A stretch of 64,000 bases of DNA, from NCBI GenBank assembly GCA_008692225.1, contig VICG01000003.1:1419501-1483500 (forward strand), read 5' to 3'. Below, piece by piece: positions 36,174-48,198 of the stretch (position 1 is its first letter; every line of letters starts with the position of its first letter). The notes under the pieces were generated by a model that was given only the letters and a program-made list of their open reading frames with translations, ran no database searches and was not told where the DNA came from. The position numbers and the translations under genes are program-made. This DNA is from Monilinia fructicola. Its lineage: Eukaryota; Ascomycota; Leotiomycetes; Helotiales; Sclerotiniaceae.

Positions 36174-37104
36174 CTTCGTAGGAGAGAAGATGAAATAGGA
36201 GTGGTGAATGAAACGATGGGCTGGAGGCTGGATTGATATGGAATTCGAAAACACTTGACGCTATCAAGACACTCGTCACAATTCACCCAGCAGATTGGTT
36301 TGAATTCCACAAAGTTGAGTGGGAGATGATGACGGATAGTGGGAAAATATCAAGAATACACAAGCAAACAAGAAAGCAGGAAAGCAAGCAAGCAAAGGAA
36401 GCTGGAGGTGTCCGCACTTGCCATGTTGCTGCATGCATCCGACTACTCACGTGAGTATTGTTTCTCGACTGGGTATATGTTGATTCTTACCCCTATCCAT
36501 GGATATATCAAATCAAACCAATTCAAATTTACACGAAAATAAAGATTGGACGACGCAGCTACATAGGAACGAACCATCCACTCGTAGAACTTACCACTTC
36601 ATTGACGTTGTCGCCACGCCACGTCGGCTGAAAGGTAATCAGTCACAAGAACCGATGGTGCTCTTGCAACTGCCCCTGCTTTTGAACAGGGCAAGGTTAT
36701 AACAGGGCAAGGTTCTACCATGCCGCGTCTGTGCAAATGAAAACCTCATCGTAATCAATAAACGGTAACCTTATCCCAGATGAGAAAGGTCGCGCGTCGC
36801 ACCACCATCGTCGGTTTCACTTCATAGGTTTTGTAAAGGACGTACCTATTTACCTACTTACCTGCTGTTCTGTTCTGTATTCACCAGTCGCTGCATTGAA
36901 TTTTATAGAATAATATTTTTTGATCTTATGAGACCAAGAAGCAAGAGTTGTCATCAACGTTCACCACACGCTCGTTTCATGGAACTGGACACATCAATAT
37001 TGAATGATCTCGGAACCTCGGTATCACGTTCATATAAGTCACGGAGGATTGACAACTTATATACTTGTCGATAAATCAATCGCTTGCAAACATCAGAGTT
37101 TGAG
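36174..37104. other. Intergenic region
   Basis: Between the divergent 2EXR-like pseudogene and the sphingoid base kinase gene. No gene, long repeat or clear core promoter was seen. Confidence 0.45.
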
Positions 37105-38796
37105 ATGGCTGCATCTCCTACTTCCCCTAGGCCAATTCCGCCATTGGGGCAAAGTATCACAATTGGCGGCAGCACTGGACATTTCGATATTGATAACGCC
37201 CTATTCATCAGCAAAGATATATCGTTGACCTTGAGTCCTGAATCGTTGATTATTAAAGGTATATATACCTCTATGTCAAATGTGATATTCGAGATACTGA
37301 AGAACCATAGGCGCTGAGACGGCAAAGAAACCAGAGAAAGGCGCAAAGCCAGCGGGTGCCCGTCGCTCTGTAACGCTAGATGCATCTGCATACTCTGAGC
37401 CTGTAGGGACACCAAATTTACGTGCGATCCCGTTGCGTCGGATCCTCTGGGCGGAATTAACAGAGACCGAACTCATCATAAATTATGCCAAGGAAGTTTC
37501 GAAGACTGTTTTTCAAGCAGCAGTACTGAATTATATCATTGAAGAAGAACGAGATCGAGTAGAAGCATGGGCTTCTAGGCTTAACGACCGCGCATATGGC
37601 AAATCCCAGCAACAAAAACGTGTAAAAGTATTGATCAATCCGAAGAGTGGAAAAGGGCAGTCCGAGAAAATCTATGCAAAGGATGTCGCACCGATACTTG
37701 ATGCAGCCCATTTATCTATTGATATCACAGTGACCAAGGCATCAAAGGAGGCAATAGACATCGCGGAAAAGCTTGATATCGAAGCTTACGACGTAATAAT
37801 TTGTTGTTCTGGGGATGGTCTTCCATTTGAGGTCTTCAACGGCCTTGGAAAGCGCAAAGATGCGAAGAGGGCTCTTTCTAAACTGGCAATCGCGCACATA
37901 CCTTGTGGATCGGGAAATGGATTGCATTGCAGTCTTCATGGCAATATCAGATCAACTAGCTTTGCGGCTCTTTCTATTGTTAAGGGAATTCGTACGCCAT
38001 TAGACTTGATTTCTATTACGCAGGGTGAGGAACGACATCTATCATTCCTCTCCAAGCGCTTGGTATCGTCGCCGAGTTTGATCTCGGAACCGAGCATTTG
38101 CGGTGGATGGGGGGAACGCGTTTCATTTACGGCTTTATTCTAAAATCTCTCCAAAAGAAAATCTTTCCGTGCGATATTGCTGTCAAGGTTGTCACAGATG
38201 ACAAAGAAGAAATTAAGAGACGTTATCACGAGACTATAGAACTTGGAGCTACCTCCGTAGACGTGTTACGAGAGAACGATTTGCTAGAGGGTGGGTTACC
38301 TGAGTTAAAGTTTGGAACCGCCAGCGATCCATTGCCTCAAGACTGGGAAGTCGAAAATCACGATAACATGGGAAGCTTTTATTGCGGTAACGTGAGTATC
38401 ATTGAATTTCCGTGCGGGTAGGGTAGGTGGTCGTATGATGAGCTAATTCTCCTTTCTTAGATGTCTTGGATGGGCGCCGATGTGGATTACTTTCCAGCCG
38501 CACTTCCAAATGATGGTTGCATGGACATGGTCACTATTGATTATTCAAACCTTAGCCGACTCCAAGCACTACAGCTTCTTCCCGCTGTTGAGAGTGGTAA
38601 ATTCTTTGGCTTACCCTATGTCAATTACCGCAAGGTAGAAGCATACCGCATCACTCCAAAGAACCAGTCAGATGGTTACATATCCATAGATGGCGAGCGA
38701 GTTCCATTTGCGCCGTTTCAAGCCGAAGTACATCGTGGATTAGGAACGGTGATTTCTGTTTCGGGCTACAAATATGAGACTGTTGGACCTCGGTAA
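37105..38796 (+). CDS. Sphingoid long-chain base kinase (Lcb4/sphingosine kinase family)
   Basis: The enzyme phosphorylates long-chain bases (dihydro- and phytosphingosine) with ATP, feeding sphingolipid turnover at ER, Golgi or plasma membrane. The inferred length is 523 aa. A variable N-terminus (MAASPTSPRPIPPLGQSI) is followed by a DAGK-type catalytic domain: VLINPKSGKGQ, nucleotide loop CSGDGLPFEVFNG, and IPCGSGNGL. The C-terminal lobe (LGTEHLRWMGGTRFIYG, then DYFPAALPNDGCMDM and DGERVPFAPFQAEVHRGL) is typical of sphingosine kinases. Introns are at 37259-37310 (GTATAT to CATAG) and 38392-38460 (GTGAGT to TTTCTTAG). One base is missing near 38052, where TCC AAGCGC should read through to QALGIVAEF. 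Otherwise the gene is complete. Confidence 0.9.
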
Positions 38797-39797
38797 TTGA
38801 AATAGGGTATTAGCAAGTGTTTAATGAGGAGGTAGTCACTGGCTGGTTATGATAGTTTTGGCATGTCACTTTTGTGACGGTCATTGATGGAAAGAATACG
38901 AAATCTAATGTATAGGAAGTATTAGATGCATCTTGGGTTTTGAGAGCCTTTTCTGGTGGAATCATGGTCAAAACACACCATAATAATCATGCACATACAT
39001 ATTTGCATTACTCCTGCATAGCTGTTTTGTGACCCACCTGTTTCTGCATGAAGTTATCTGAGTAGATAAGGTTATGTAAGATCTTATATTCGTATACTCC
39101 GTACGTACAGTATTGAGGATCAATCAATCAACCTTGATACGAATTCTACCCCGCCATTACCCACAACTCTATTTTTCCACCACTATTGATTAAAATTGAC
39201 ATTAAAGCTTGATTGAAGAAAATGAACAACATGTTACGGAGAACTAATTACGGTTGAGCTAGACCTAAAACTAGAACTAGAACTAGAATGATGCTAATGT
39301 TCATTATTAAGCGACAACTACCCCACAGTTTATCTACCACACCTACTCGTACTGCTTCCTCCTTCTCCCCCGAGTTCCCCGAGGGAATGGATTCTTAATT
39401 GAACCTGCCATTACTTAGTATTGTATACAGAGATCTGCTAATTCTGCGCAAATCTCATAACTTGCGACGGCATCTTTACATGGAGTTGTACAGTCCATGT
39501 AAATAAACCATTGACTATAATGATCTGATGATTTTTGATGTCTTAAAGTGGCTCGAGGTGTACGGACGGATATATTTGTAAAATCTTTAAATCAAGTGGA
39601 GTTAAACGAAGCAAGAGGTATGCGCTCCAATCATGATAGGCCAGTAGCAGTCCCCGAATACTTTTTATGGTTTATCATACGGGGCACGATTTGGGAAAGT
39701 TCTGTTTCTGGACGAGAGGCAAGCAATTGGCTTATTGTATGGCTCAGTTACAACAAACTCCACCTCGTTGCCTGCTTAGTGGTGATGGCAATATTTC
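38797..39797. other. Intergenic region
   Basis: Between the sphingoid base kinase and GH5 genes, about 1 kb. Holds scattered CTAGAACTAGAA short repeats near 39270-39290. A plus-strand 84-codon frame (39548-39802) is not supported. Confidence 0.45.
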
Positions 39798-39803
39798 TAT
39801 AAA
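39798..39803 (+). promoter_or_regulatory. Possible TATA box of the GH5 gene
   Basis: TATAAA lies 77 bp upstream of the GH5 start codon, and a CT-rich stretch follows before the ATG. This spacing is reasonable for a regulated secreted-enzyme gene, but it is a single short motif. Confidence 0.35.
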
Positions 39804-39879
39804 TGATCTCTTACCCCCAACAAGAAGATGAAGAATTTTCTGCGCAGTCACACATTACTATTTTCCTCTTCCGCCCGCC

Positions 39880-41421
39880 ATGTACTTCACAAAAGCACTT
39901 CTACTTCTCTCCCCTCTTCTTGCATCTACCCTCGCATCTCCAATAGAAGGACGAGCCAGCTGGCCCTATGCTCCCTTCACCACATCTGGTAGATGGATTG
40001 CCGATGCAGCCGGTCACAATGTCTCCTACGCAGGCGTTAATTGGCCAGGTGCTGCAGATACAATGCTACCAGAAGGTCTCCAGTACCAATCAATCTCCAC
40101 TATTGTGTCGAAGATTAAGAGTCTGGGCATGAACGTTATTCGTCTCACCTACGCTATCCAGATGATTGATGAATACTATGAGAATGGAGAGGTGGACATA
40201 CCTATTTCGACAAGCTTGACTAATGCACTAGGCACGGCTAATGGAACTGCTGTTTTGAATAAAATCATTAAGAACAACCCGACATTCACTGCTAAGACTA
40301 CGAGAATGGAGGTATGTAATTCTCTGATCAGTATGTCTGGATTATCGCTGATTTAAGTGTGACAAGGTCTTTGACGCCGTTGCTGCAGAGTGCCTCAAGC
40401 AACAAATATATGTTCATCTCGATAATCACATTTCAAAGGGTACATGGTGTTGCTCCAAGAATGATGGAAATTCTTGGTTTGGGGATACCTATTTCAATGT
40501 TGCGAACTGGAAACGAGGCATTGCTTATATGGCTACTCGTGTAAGTCATCTTCGCCCCTCAGTATCTCCATTCTTAGGTCACATGATATACATACCTTCT
40601 TGTCCTCCGCCTGTCTCTCTCCTTCCATTGCAAGAGAACCTAACGTAAAACTAGGGCGCAAAATGGGGCAACCTAATGTCTATGTCCCTCCGTAACGAAC
40701 TTCGCGAACCATCTGACAATGCCACCCTAACCTCTACCTCTTATAACTGGGCCGACTGGTACACCAACATCGTAGCAGGCCTGGAGAGTATTCATGCCGC
40801 TAATTCCCAAGTCCTCATATTCATCTCTGGTCTCAACTTTGATGTTGACCTCTCTCCCATCCCTAATGCCGATCTCCTAACGCCCTCGACCACTCAGAGA
40901 TTCCTCAAATCGTCTTTCTCATATGCTGATAAGCTAGTTTTGGAACTTCACAATTATGCAACTGGTAGTAGCAGTTGCTCCAGTTTTGCAAAGCAGTCTC
41001 CAGTCGGCTGGATATAACGCACTCAACGATGGAGTAAAGAATCAAATGCCAGTTGTGATGACAGAGTGGGGACATGCGCAGACCACGTCGGATTATGCGT
41101 CAGTTTATTCGACTTGTTTGAAATCGTATTTGAGCGGTCTCAAGGCCGGTTGGATGGTTTGGGTGTTGAGTGGAAGTTATTATATTCGGGAGGGTACTCA
41201 GGATTACGAGGAGACATGGGGTGAGTTTTCTTCCTTTCGGTTATAGGGAAATTTTGGAGTGGGGATGGGAGGAATGAGAGGAAACAAGCGTTGGAATAAA
41301 GAGAAACTAACAAATATTTATAGGACTACTTTCGCACGATTGGTCGCAATGGAGAGACCCTACAGATGTACAGAATGTGATTGAACCAATGGTTAGTGGG
41401 ACCAAGATTTGGTCCCCATAG
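39880..41421 (+). CDS. Secreted glycoside hydrolase family 5 (cellulase-type) enzyme
   Basis: GH5 enzymes hydrolyse beta-linked glucans or mannans with two catalytic Glu residues. The inferred 422-aa protein starts with a signal peptide (MYFTKALLLLSPLLASTLAS). The TIM-barrel core shows SYAGVNWPGAADTMLPEGLQ, MNVIRLTYAIQMID and VHLDNHISKGTWCC, the acid/base Glu in LRNELREP and the nucleophile Glu in VVMTEWGHAQ. It ends GTKIWSP. Three introns restore frame exactly: 40312-40366 (GTATGT to ACAAG), 40541-40654 (GTAAGT to ACTAG) and 41221-41323 (GTGAGT, ACTAAC, TATAG). One extra T in a TTTT run (40984-40987) breaks exon 3. The subfamily and real substrate (fungal or plant wall) cannot be settled here. 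Confidence 0.88.
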
Positions 41422-41660
41422 ATGTCCATTGGCCGTCACCTGATGTATTTGAATGACTCGAAATGTATTTATGGTTCATTAAAAATCAATCTTCCTATTC
41501 TAAACTCGATTTTGATCGCCAACAAAATGCTATGCAGGCCTTGGAAAGCATCTCATTCTGAGAGTCAGTCAGATCCAGAAGACTTTCATCTTATCTCATC
41601 CCGAAGGTTGCTTGATTGTCAAAACTAGTTTCTAGAAACTATAATGCACCAAGTCGCTGA

Positions 41661-42735
41661 TCAGATGGATATCCCCTCGCTCCTGAAGAAGTCCTTCAAG
41701 TCCTCTGTAGTATTCTCCGCACTCTTACCTGAAGAATACCAAGTCCCCAGATAAGAATAAAGCAATGCCGTGATCTAAATACGGGCCGGAAGATTAGTAT
41801 CTTCGTTCTATAAGAAAGGCGTGCAAGGGTATCAATGAAACAATACATACTGGAATTTTACTCCAACGCTTCTGTTCCTCCTCCTTCAAGCACCTCAACA
41901 ACGTCGTCGTATGCGCCTTCCATTTCAAGACCCTAGATTTGAATCCCTTGATTTTCGTTTCCATCTCATTTGTAATTTTAGTCTTCGATGTCAACTCCCT
42001 TTGTAAACTTTGAATCTCTCTTCCCTGGAATGCCACTAATTCGTTCAGTTCCCTCTTTTCTTTCTCCTCGCATTCCACCTTTTTGCATAATTCCACACGC
42101 TCCTTTTCCATACCATCGAAAATTTTCCACAGGTTATCCCCATCCCTTTCTAGTCTTGCAATCTCCTGTCTCTTTACTCCCAAGCCCGTCTGCAATGCTA
42201 TTATCTCGCGATCCTTAGCCAATAGATCTTTCCCAAACCTCTCCTTTTCCTTATCTCCCTCCTTTTGTACCTTCATTTTCTGCCTCTCCATGCTCTCCAA
42301 ACGCCCCTCCGATTCTCTCATTTCCTTCTCTTTATTCCCAAGTTGCTCTCGAACTTTCTCAACCGCCAATACACCATCTTCTTCTCTCTTCTTCGCCATC
42401 TCCAATTCACTCTTATACCGCTGTTCAGTGACCGCGACGACGTCATCTTTCCACGCCGTCGATATTCTTTTGGCATTGCACAGCTCTTTGTCTTTCACTT
42501 CAATGATAGTTTTGAGCAGCCGTTCTGTATCCTTGTCTTTCCTGTTTTCAAGAAATTGAACTTGTTCTTTTTGGCTTTCTCGTAAGTGCTTTGTCAATTG
42601 GTCCATCAGATTCATGACATCGGACGAGCTTTGCCAGGATCGAGATGGCTCTCGGCTGCTGGGCCAAGTGTTTCGATAATTGGATGTTTCAGATAAAAAG
42701 CTGGGAGAGGGATTATCTGTGTCGAACGTTGGCAT
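41661..42735 (-). CDS. Coiled-coil protein with short hydrophobic tail
   Basis: I do not recognise the family. The inferred 332-aa protein has a Ser-rich N-terminus (MPTFDTDNPSPSFLSETSNY), then about 220 residues of nearly uninterrupted charged coiled coil (ESQKEQVQFLENRKDKDTER, KREEDGVLAVEKVREQLGNK and similar). After an intron at 41775-41850 (GTATGT, ATACTAAT branch, TTTAG), the last exon encodes 37 residues with a hydrophobic patch (ITALLYSYLGTWYSS) and the end EDLKDFFRSEGISI. Without splicing the frame would run 18 residues into the intron; the canonical branch site argues for splicing. It could be a tether or a structural scaffold protein. It converges with GH5, 239 bp stop to stop. Confidence 0.65.
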
Positions 42736-43591
42736 GTTTGCGATTTTGTGAGCTGATTATCTTGCGTGATGGACTTTGAAGTGGTCAAGATGTGTTGAGG
42801 TTAGAAGCCAATATGTGGGTTTCAACGTGATTTAGTTGATGCAGAAATAGCTAATCAGATGCCGTCGAGTGAGGCCAGTGAGCTTTTATACACAATACCT
42901 CACCCCATGCCAAGACCCCCTCACTTTAAGCGAAATAGAAGCTGGCAGCAAAACAAAGAGATTCGAACAACCATCAGCAATTTGGAAGCACAGAGTGCTA
43001 TGAGCAATCGAATGTTCGTTTCTATCCAGACCTAAAGCCTTGTATCATTCTGATTCATTCATGAAACACCTTTAGGGCCATAAGTGGTGTCTGCATGGTT
43101 TGAAAGGGAGTTTCATTGTTCTATGCATAAGAGGCAAACAAAATTTCGAAACTTTGCAAGCCCGGTCGTAAACCGAAGAATACTGGAGATATGGAACTAT
43201 GGTAGGTATTTCCAGGAGGTCACCTCTTCTACATATACCCTACCCCGATCTATCATCTTCGGCCTCCAAAATTCCATCAAATAACTCGTCGGGAAGTTAC
43301 CAGAGAAGACTATGTGCGTCTAAGAAAAATGATTTTGGGACAATTCCGCCGCTGCATTGTTAGAGATTTGACATCTTGGTTCCGAAAGCATCACTCGTAT
43401 TGTCCAAGACGCGAGTTAACGATTGATGATACAAAATCTTATTCAAATGACTGATCGCAGATCATACCGATCAACTGTCAGTCATAACCCGCAAATATGA
43501 CTACTATAACACTGTTACCTCTAACCATCATAACGAGCTAACATGACTATCAAAGTTCTCTACTCCTATTTAGACCATTCTTCTTCTTCTT
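42736..43591. other. Intergenic region
   Basis: Upstream of the coiled-coil gene and downstream of the 919-aa gene. No supported gene. Confidence 0.45.
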
Positions 43592-46451
43592 CTATCTTGG
43601 ACTATCACCAAACGGAAGCTTTCTCTTCGTTGTTGAAGATTCATTTAGAGATTTGTGGGACGGGAGAACAGATGTTCTGGTGGTGTTGGCAATACGACGA
43701 CTTTTACATGACAGGCTTTCATCCTTAGCACCAGATGACTGTCTTCTCGATGTTGGTGCAGATCCTTGGGTGGGACTTTTGTTAGCTCGGGGAACGGACG
43801 GGCTCATCGTATTAAAATCTTCTGACTTTGGCATTTCTTCATTGTCAGTACGGAATGGACGTTTTCTTCTCATTGATAAAGGTTCGTTGAGATCTCTGTT
43901 TTGGGAGTGAATGGGTTGGCTTGTGGCGTTGTGGTCATTGAGTTCCGCAAGGCTCTCAAGACTAGAGACAGGCGAAAGTCTTCTAGTCATTGTTGTAGGT
44001 CCAGCCGGCGTGGTTTTGTGGGTTAGAGGAGAAGATGCGCTTCCATTATGATTCACCCGCTGCTCTAACAACAGATTGATCGTATTGTTTGCAGACTTCA
44101 GAGCCTCGAACTTCTCTTGCGCCCTTACGAGAATCTTGTACTGCTCTTCTCCAAAGAAGACATACTGTAAAGTGTAGAAGTCTACCGGCCCATTCCTCGC
44201 AATACTTGTTGCGGAGCCCAAAGCCCGATCTCTTGCCTTCAGTAGCTTGTGCTTGGTATGTTTTGTGTTCTCATCGTTATCCGGCAAGTTCTTCAAGACT
44301 TGATTGAGATCTGTTGTTGTAACGACATTGCTAACAACAAAATGGCCGATGTAATAGTACTGCTCTACATCTGGCGCAGTTTTTAGAAGGACGGGAAATG
44401 AAGTGCCTTGCGTTGCTCGGGGTGCTTCCGTTGCGGATTGAGAGATAAAGTGAACAACTTGACCATATGTTTGCGAAGGATTAGGCAGAGGAAAGATATA
44501 TGGTTGAGTATCTAAATGTATAGTGAAGAATGTGGACCATTTGACGGAGTTTGGAATATGAGATGGCGGGATACTGTTCAATGTACAATTGATTGGTCCA
44601 AGAACTTCATTTAGGAAAGACTTGTGAAACCCACGAGTAGTGGGTGGAATCTGAACGGAAGCGTTAGTGACAGGAGTCTGATGGTGAGAATGATGGGTTT
44701 CCAGATCCGAGATTTTTCGAAGAATACTGGTGGAAAGAGGTGGAATTGCATCTGCTGGTGATGTCGGGTCAGATCGTGGGGGCGGATATGGAACAGTTGC
44801 TTTAGAAAGATGACTGCGAGTCTCATCGGCGCACATGGAAGGAATCTAGGCCGTTCAATCAGCAGAAGCTCTTGCGTTAAGATATCTCAACTTCACCTTT
44901 TGAGGGATAAACCCACTCATTCCAGCACTTGGTGCATCTAAAGGCTGAGACGATTGGACAAGGCGAGCATGATTAGTAGATGCCGACGAATATCCTTCCT
45001 TTCGATACTTGTCTTTCATTGCACGCACACCTATTACTCTTCCTTGTTCTTTGGCTGAATAAAAAAGCATCTTGACATTATTCTCCGCGATCTTCTCTCC
45101 TTCAAGCCTTGCATTCGAAATATCCTTTTCATTACTTTCCTGTGTGTTGCAAAGTTGTTGTTGAAGGCTTGCCTGGCTCCGTTTCAGTTGAAGAATCTGG
45201 AGCTTCAAATTATGGTTCTCATGCTCAAGATTGTTGACTATCTGTATTTGATCTTTGAGTTGAATGGCATAAGATAAGCCCGTGTTGAGTATAGCTCGGG
45301 CGTTGTTGTGCTCGTGACCATTGGCTCTATCCCGGCTTTCCAAGCTCATCCATGCTTGGTTGCATAGCTTCATAAGATCAGTTTTGCTCATATCCCTTTC
45401 TCGCTCACCTGCTGCTATATCTGGAAGTACGTTATCACGCTGAGCACTTCCACTAGTGGGTAGTTTCACGTTGTACTTGGGAGAGGATCCATTGTTTGAT
45501 AGAAGTTTTGAAGAGTTAGTATTACGATGAGGCGCGTCTATGATCGAAGACTTGGCGCGACATGCATCTGTTGAGAGCTTGCTCTTCTCTCTTACCATAG
45601 AAACAGAATGGTGTACATAACTTTGACCAGATTGACTGATTTGCATCTGAGATTTTTGCCTTTCACTATTGTTGCGATGCAACTCAGCACCGGTTGTACC
45701 ATCGATCTCTGTGCTTTGAGGCGCCTGATACATGGTCATGTTGTCCAGGGGTGCATTTGCGACCGTTGAAACAATCTTGAGAGCTCCAGAATCTAATGCT
45801 TTGCTGAGCTCAAGATACTTTTCATGAGGCCACAGAGAGAAAGATGAGTACAAAAATCCAGGATACCCCTCACCGAATTCCCATCTGTAAAAGTTTACCT
45901 CGCTGTCGTTCGAGATCGTGCTGACATTTCTTGCTCGAGGTAACAGGCGACGTCCGAGTGAGGATTCTAAGAGAGTAAGTAGCCTTACTTTGTATTTTAG
46001 GATCAGTAAGCTCACCTATAAAGTCGTACATACGACTTTTCAACGATTTTTGTAGCTCGAGCCTAGTCCACGCTCGAGATCTGGGGCACGTTATAATTTT
46101 GACAAACCCTCTATCAATAGCATTGACGCATCGATCGATTTCTTCCAGCGACCATGTTATGGCAATCTTTTGCGGTAGTGGAAAGATATCGTTCATTTCC
46201 TCTGGCTTACTTGGAAATCCATCGTATTCCGAGCTTTGAAACACCCACTTAAAACGAAGCTTTGTCTCTTGATGTGTTCCGGCTGTCAAGAAGTCTACTC
46301 TTGCGGTTGCTGGTTCCATATTTAGTATTGCAACGAACGCGGTATGATTCAAATATGTGTACATACAGATGAGTACCAAAAGTTTATCTTGAAGTTCCCT
46401 CGCGCGCCTGAGCCGCTCAGGTGAGGTTACCGTGACCAATTTTCTAAACAT
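43592..46451 (-). CDS. Uncharacterised fungal protein of about 919 aa
   Basis: No function is assigned. The N-terminal 150 residues are globular (FLTAGTHQETKLRFKWVFQS, PQKIAITWSLEEIDRCVNAI, GEGYPGFLYSSFSLWPHEKY). The middle has a coiled coil (LKDQIQIVNNLEHENHNLKL). A second globular part (GPINCTLNSIPPSHIPNSVK, YIFPLPNPSQTYGQVVHF, EQYYYIGHFVVSN) resembles uncharacterised fungal C-terminal domains such as DUF6697, recalled from general knowledge and unverified. The tail is basic and disordered (SMRRKRPFRTDNEE, TTKRKLPFGDSPR), suggesting a nuclear protein. Introns at 45967-46015 (GTGAGC to CTTAG) and 44846-44896 (GTGAAG to CCTAG) restore frame, and exon lengths sum to a multiple of three without any correction. 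ATG 46451 is the first in frame; the Met at 46319 (MEPATARVDF) is an alternative. Confidence 0.7.
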
Positions 46452-48198
46452 CTTGAAGTTTATACAATATTCTTTGAAAATGAAGTTCAAAAAAAGTAGG
46501 TAAGGGAGATCAGATTGCCACAGAGTGAAAGAGTGACTTTTCAAAGGCGATAAACAAAATTCGAAGGAGAAAGCAATCTCACCAGTGCTCCAAGGTTAGT
46601 TGTTGATCTTCAGGCATAAGCGACTTTCGCGTCCATTATAACCCAAATTACCCAGTACAACAAGCGTGTCACGCGAAATGAATGAATTGGATGTATTGTA
46701 CAATAATTGACCTAGAGAAAATCCAATATTTTTCCACGATGCTAATAATTATCACAGGGAATACATATATTCACTCGTTCCGAATGAATGTAATTTCTGA
46801 TATTCCGCCTCAGTCTGCAGCTGGCCTTCGCGCCGATTAGGCGATTTCGGCTTGTTGCAGCTGATACGGCTTTCAGAAAGCCAAGTCCAATCAATTCTAC
46901 TATTAAAACGCGACCTATGAAAGATTAGTAGGGGTGAACGAATGTTTACAATCCATAACATCGGCGTTTCATGCATTGGCTGGCGCCTAACCCTTGGACG
47001 TGAAGGATATGTAAACGTGACATGGACGTGATATACAGGCCTAATCATCAGATATGACGCTAATATTATCACATCTCTTCTCGTTCATAAGTATAGATGT
47101 TGTAGCCCTCTATTCTCGAAACTCTAATTGGTTCTCACCTCATCTCGTTTTGATTTGACAACAAACACTAATAATATGAGTTCGATCTTGCTGGTTTAGG
47201 GCCCATAAATTATGCGTGGAAGACCTAATTTCTTTAGCAAATATCCTTCTGAATTTCTCACTTCAATACTAACATATAAACTACTGGACTAATAAAAGTG
47301 AAGTTTGGCCGTTGATCGTCTAGTTGAAATGATTATAGATGTCAGCGATTCACGCACGCAAATGAGCAGCATTTTCACAAACGCCCCCGAAACTATGGTG
47401 TATTGAACAAGCCATCCTTGGGAAAATAGCTATTTCGAGAATCAAACTATCAAGAAACTGCAAAACTGGGTAAGGGAGGTGTCATATGATTTTCCAACCC
47501 TGCAGCCCATTCAAAGAGCCAGTATCCTCCTCTTCAAACGACAGATACTTTACTTCGTTTTCTACATTCTGTCCCAAGTTAGCCGTATTTACTCAGCGTC
47601 TCACATCCTCAAAGGCAATTCAGAGTTACAGTTTCGAGTTACTGCCAAAACTCGTGCTTTTTCATGCTCCTAACTTTCACCATCATGCTGAACGGCACTT
47701 AATCGGTGATCTCTCGACAGGATTGCTAAAAATGCAGCAAAGGCAACCTGAGAAGACATCTGCCCAGTGAAATTTATGTAACATCAGCCTATGGAGATGA
47801 TGTACTCCTAGCGGTTGGTTGTTTTGGAAGATCGAGTATGGTAAAAGCTTGATCCAGCGTGAAGGATCCCAACGAAGGTCTCTACAGTATCTGGGATGCG
47901 GATCATCACGTGTAGTAAAATCACTCTACAACTTCTTGTTATATACTTGTATTAGAATCGTATAATACGTAGTATCTTGACAAAGGAATATTCCTTTACA
48001 GCTCATGAGCAGCTCACAATTCATATGTGAATGTCCTATGCAATTGCTATATGACCTGCCAAAATAAACTAGATATAAATGACATGATTCAAATCTCCCA
48101 ACGTCTGTAGCACTTCCAACGTATCGCTAAAAAGCTTCAACACTCCTATTTGCATGCTCCCCGTCCTTCTTAATTCCGCCCTCTTGAGCCTCCTTCCC
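46452..48198. other. Intergenic region
   Basis: About 1.7 kb with no supported gene. Short frames at 46752-47072 (-) and 47479-47770 (+) have no recognisable content or splice partners. Confidence 0.45.
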
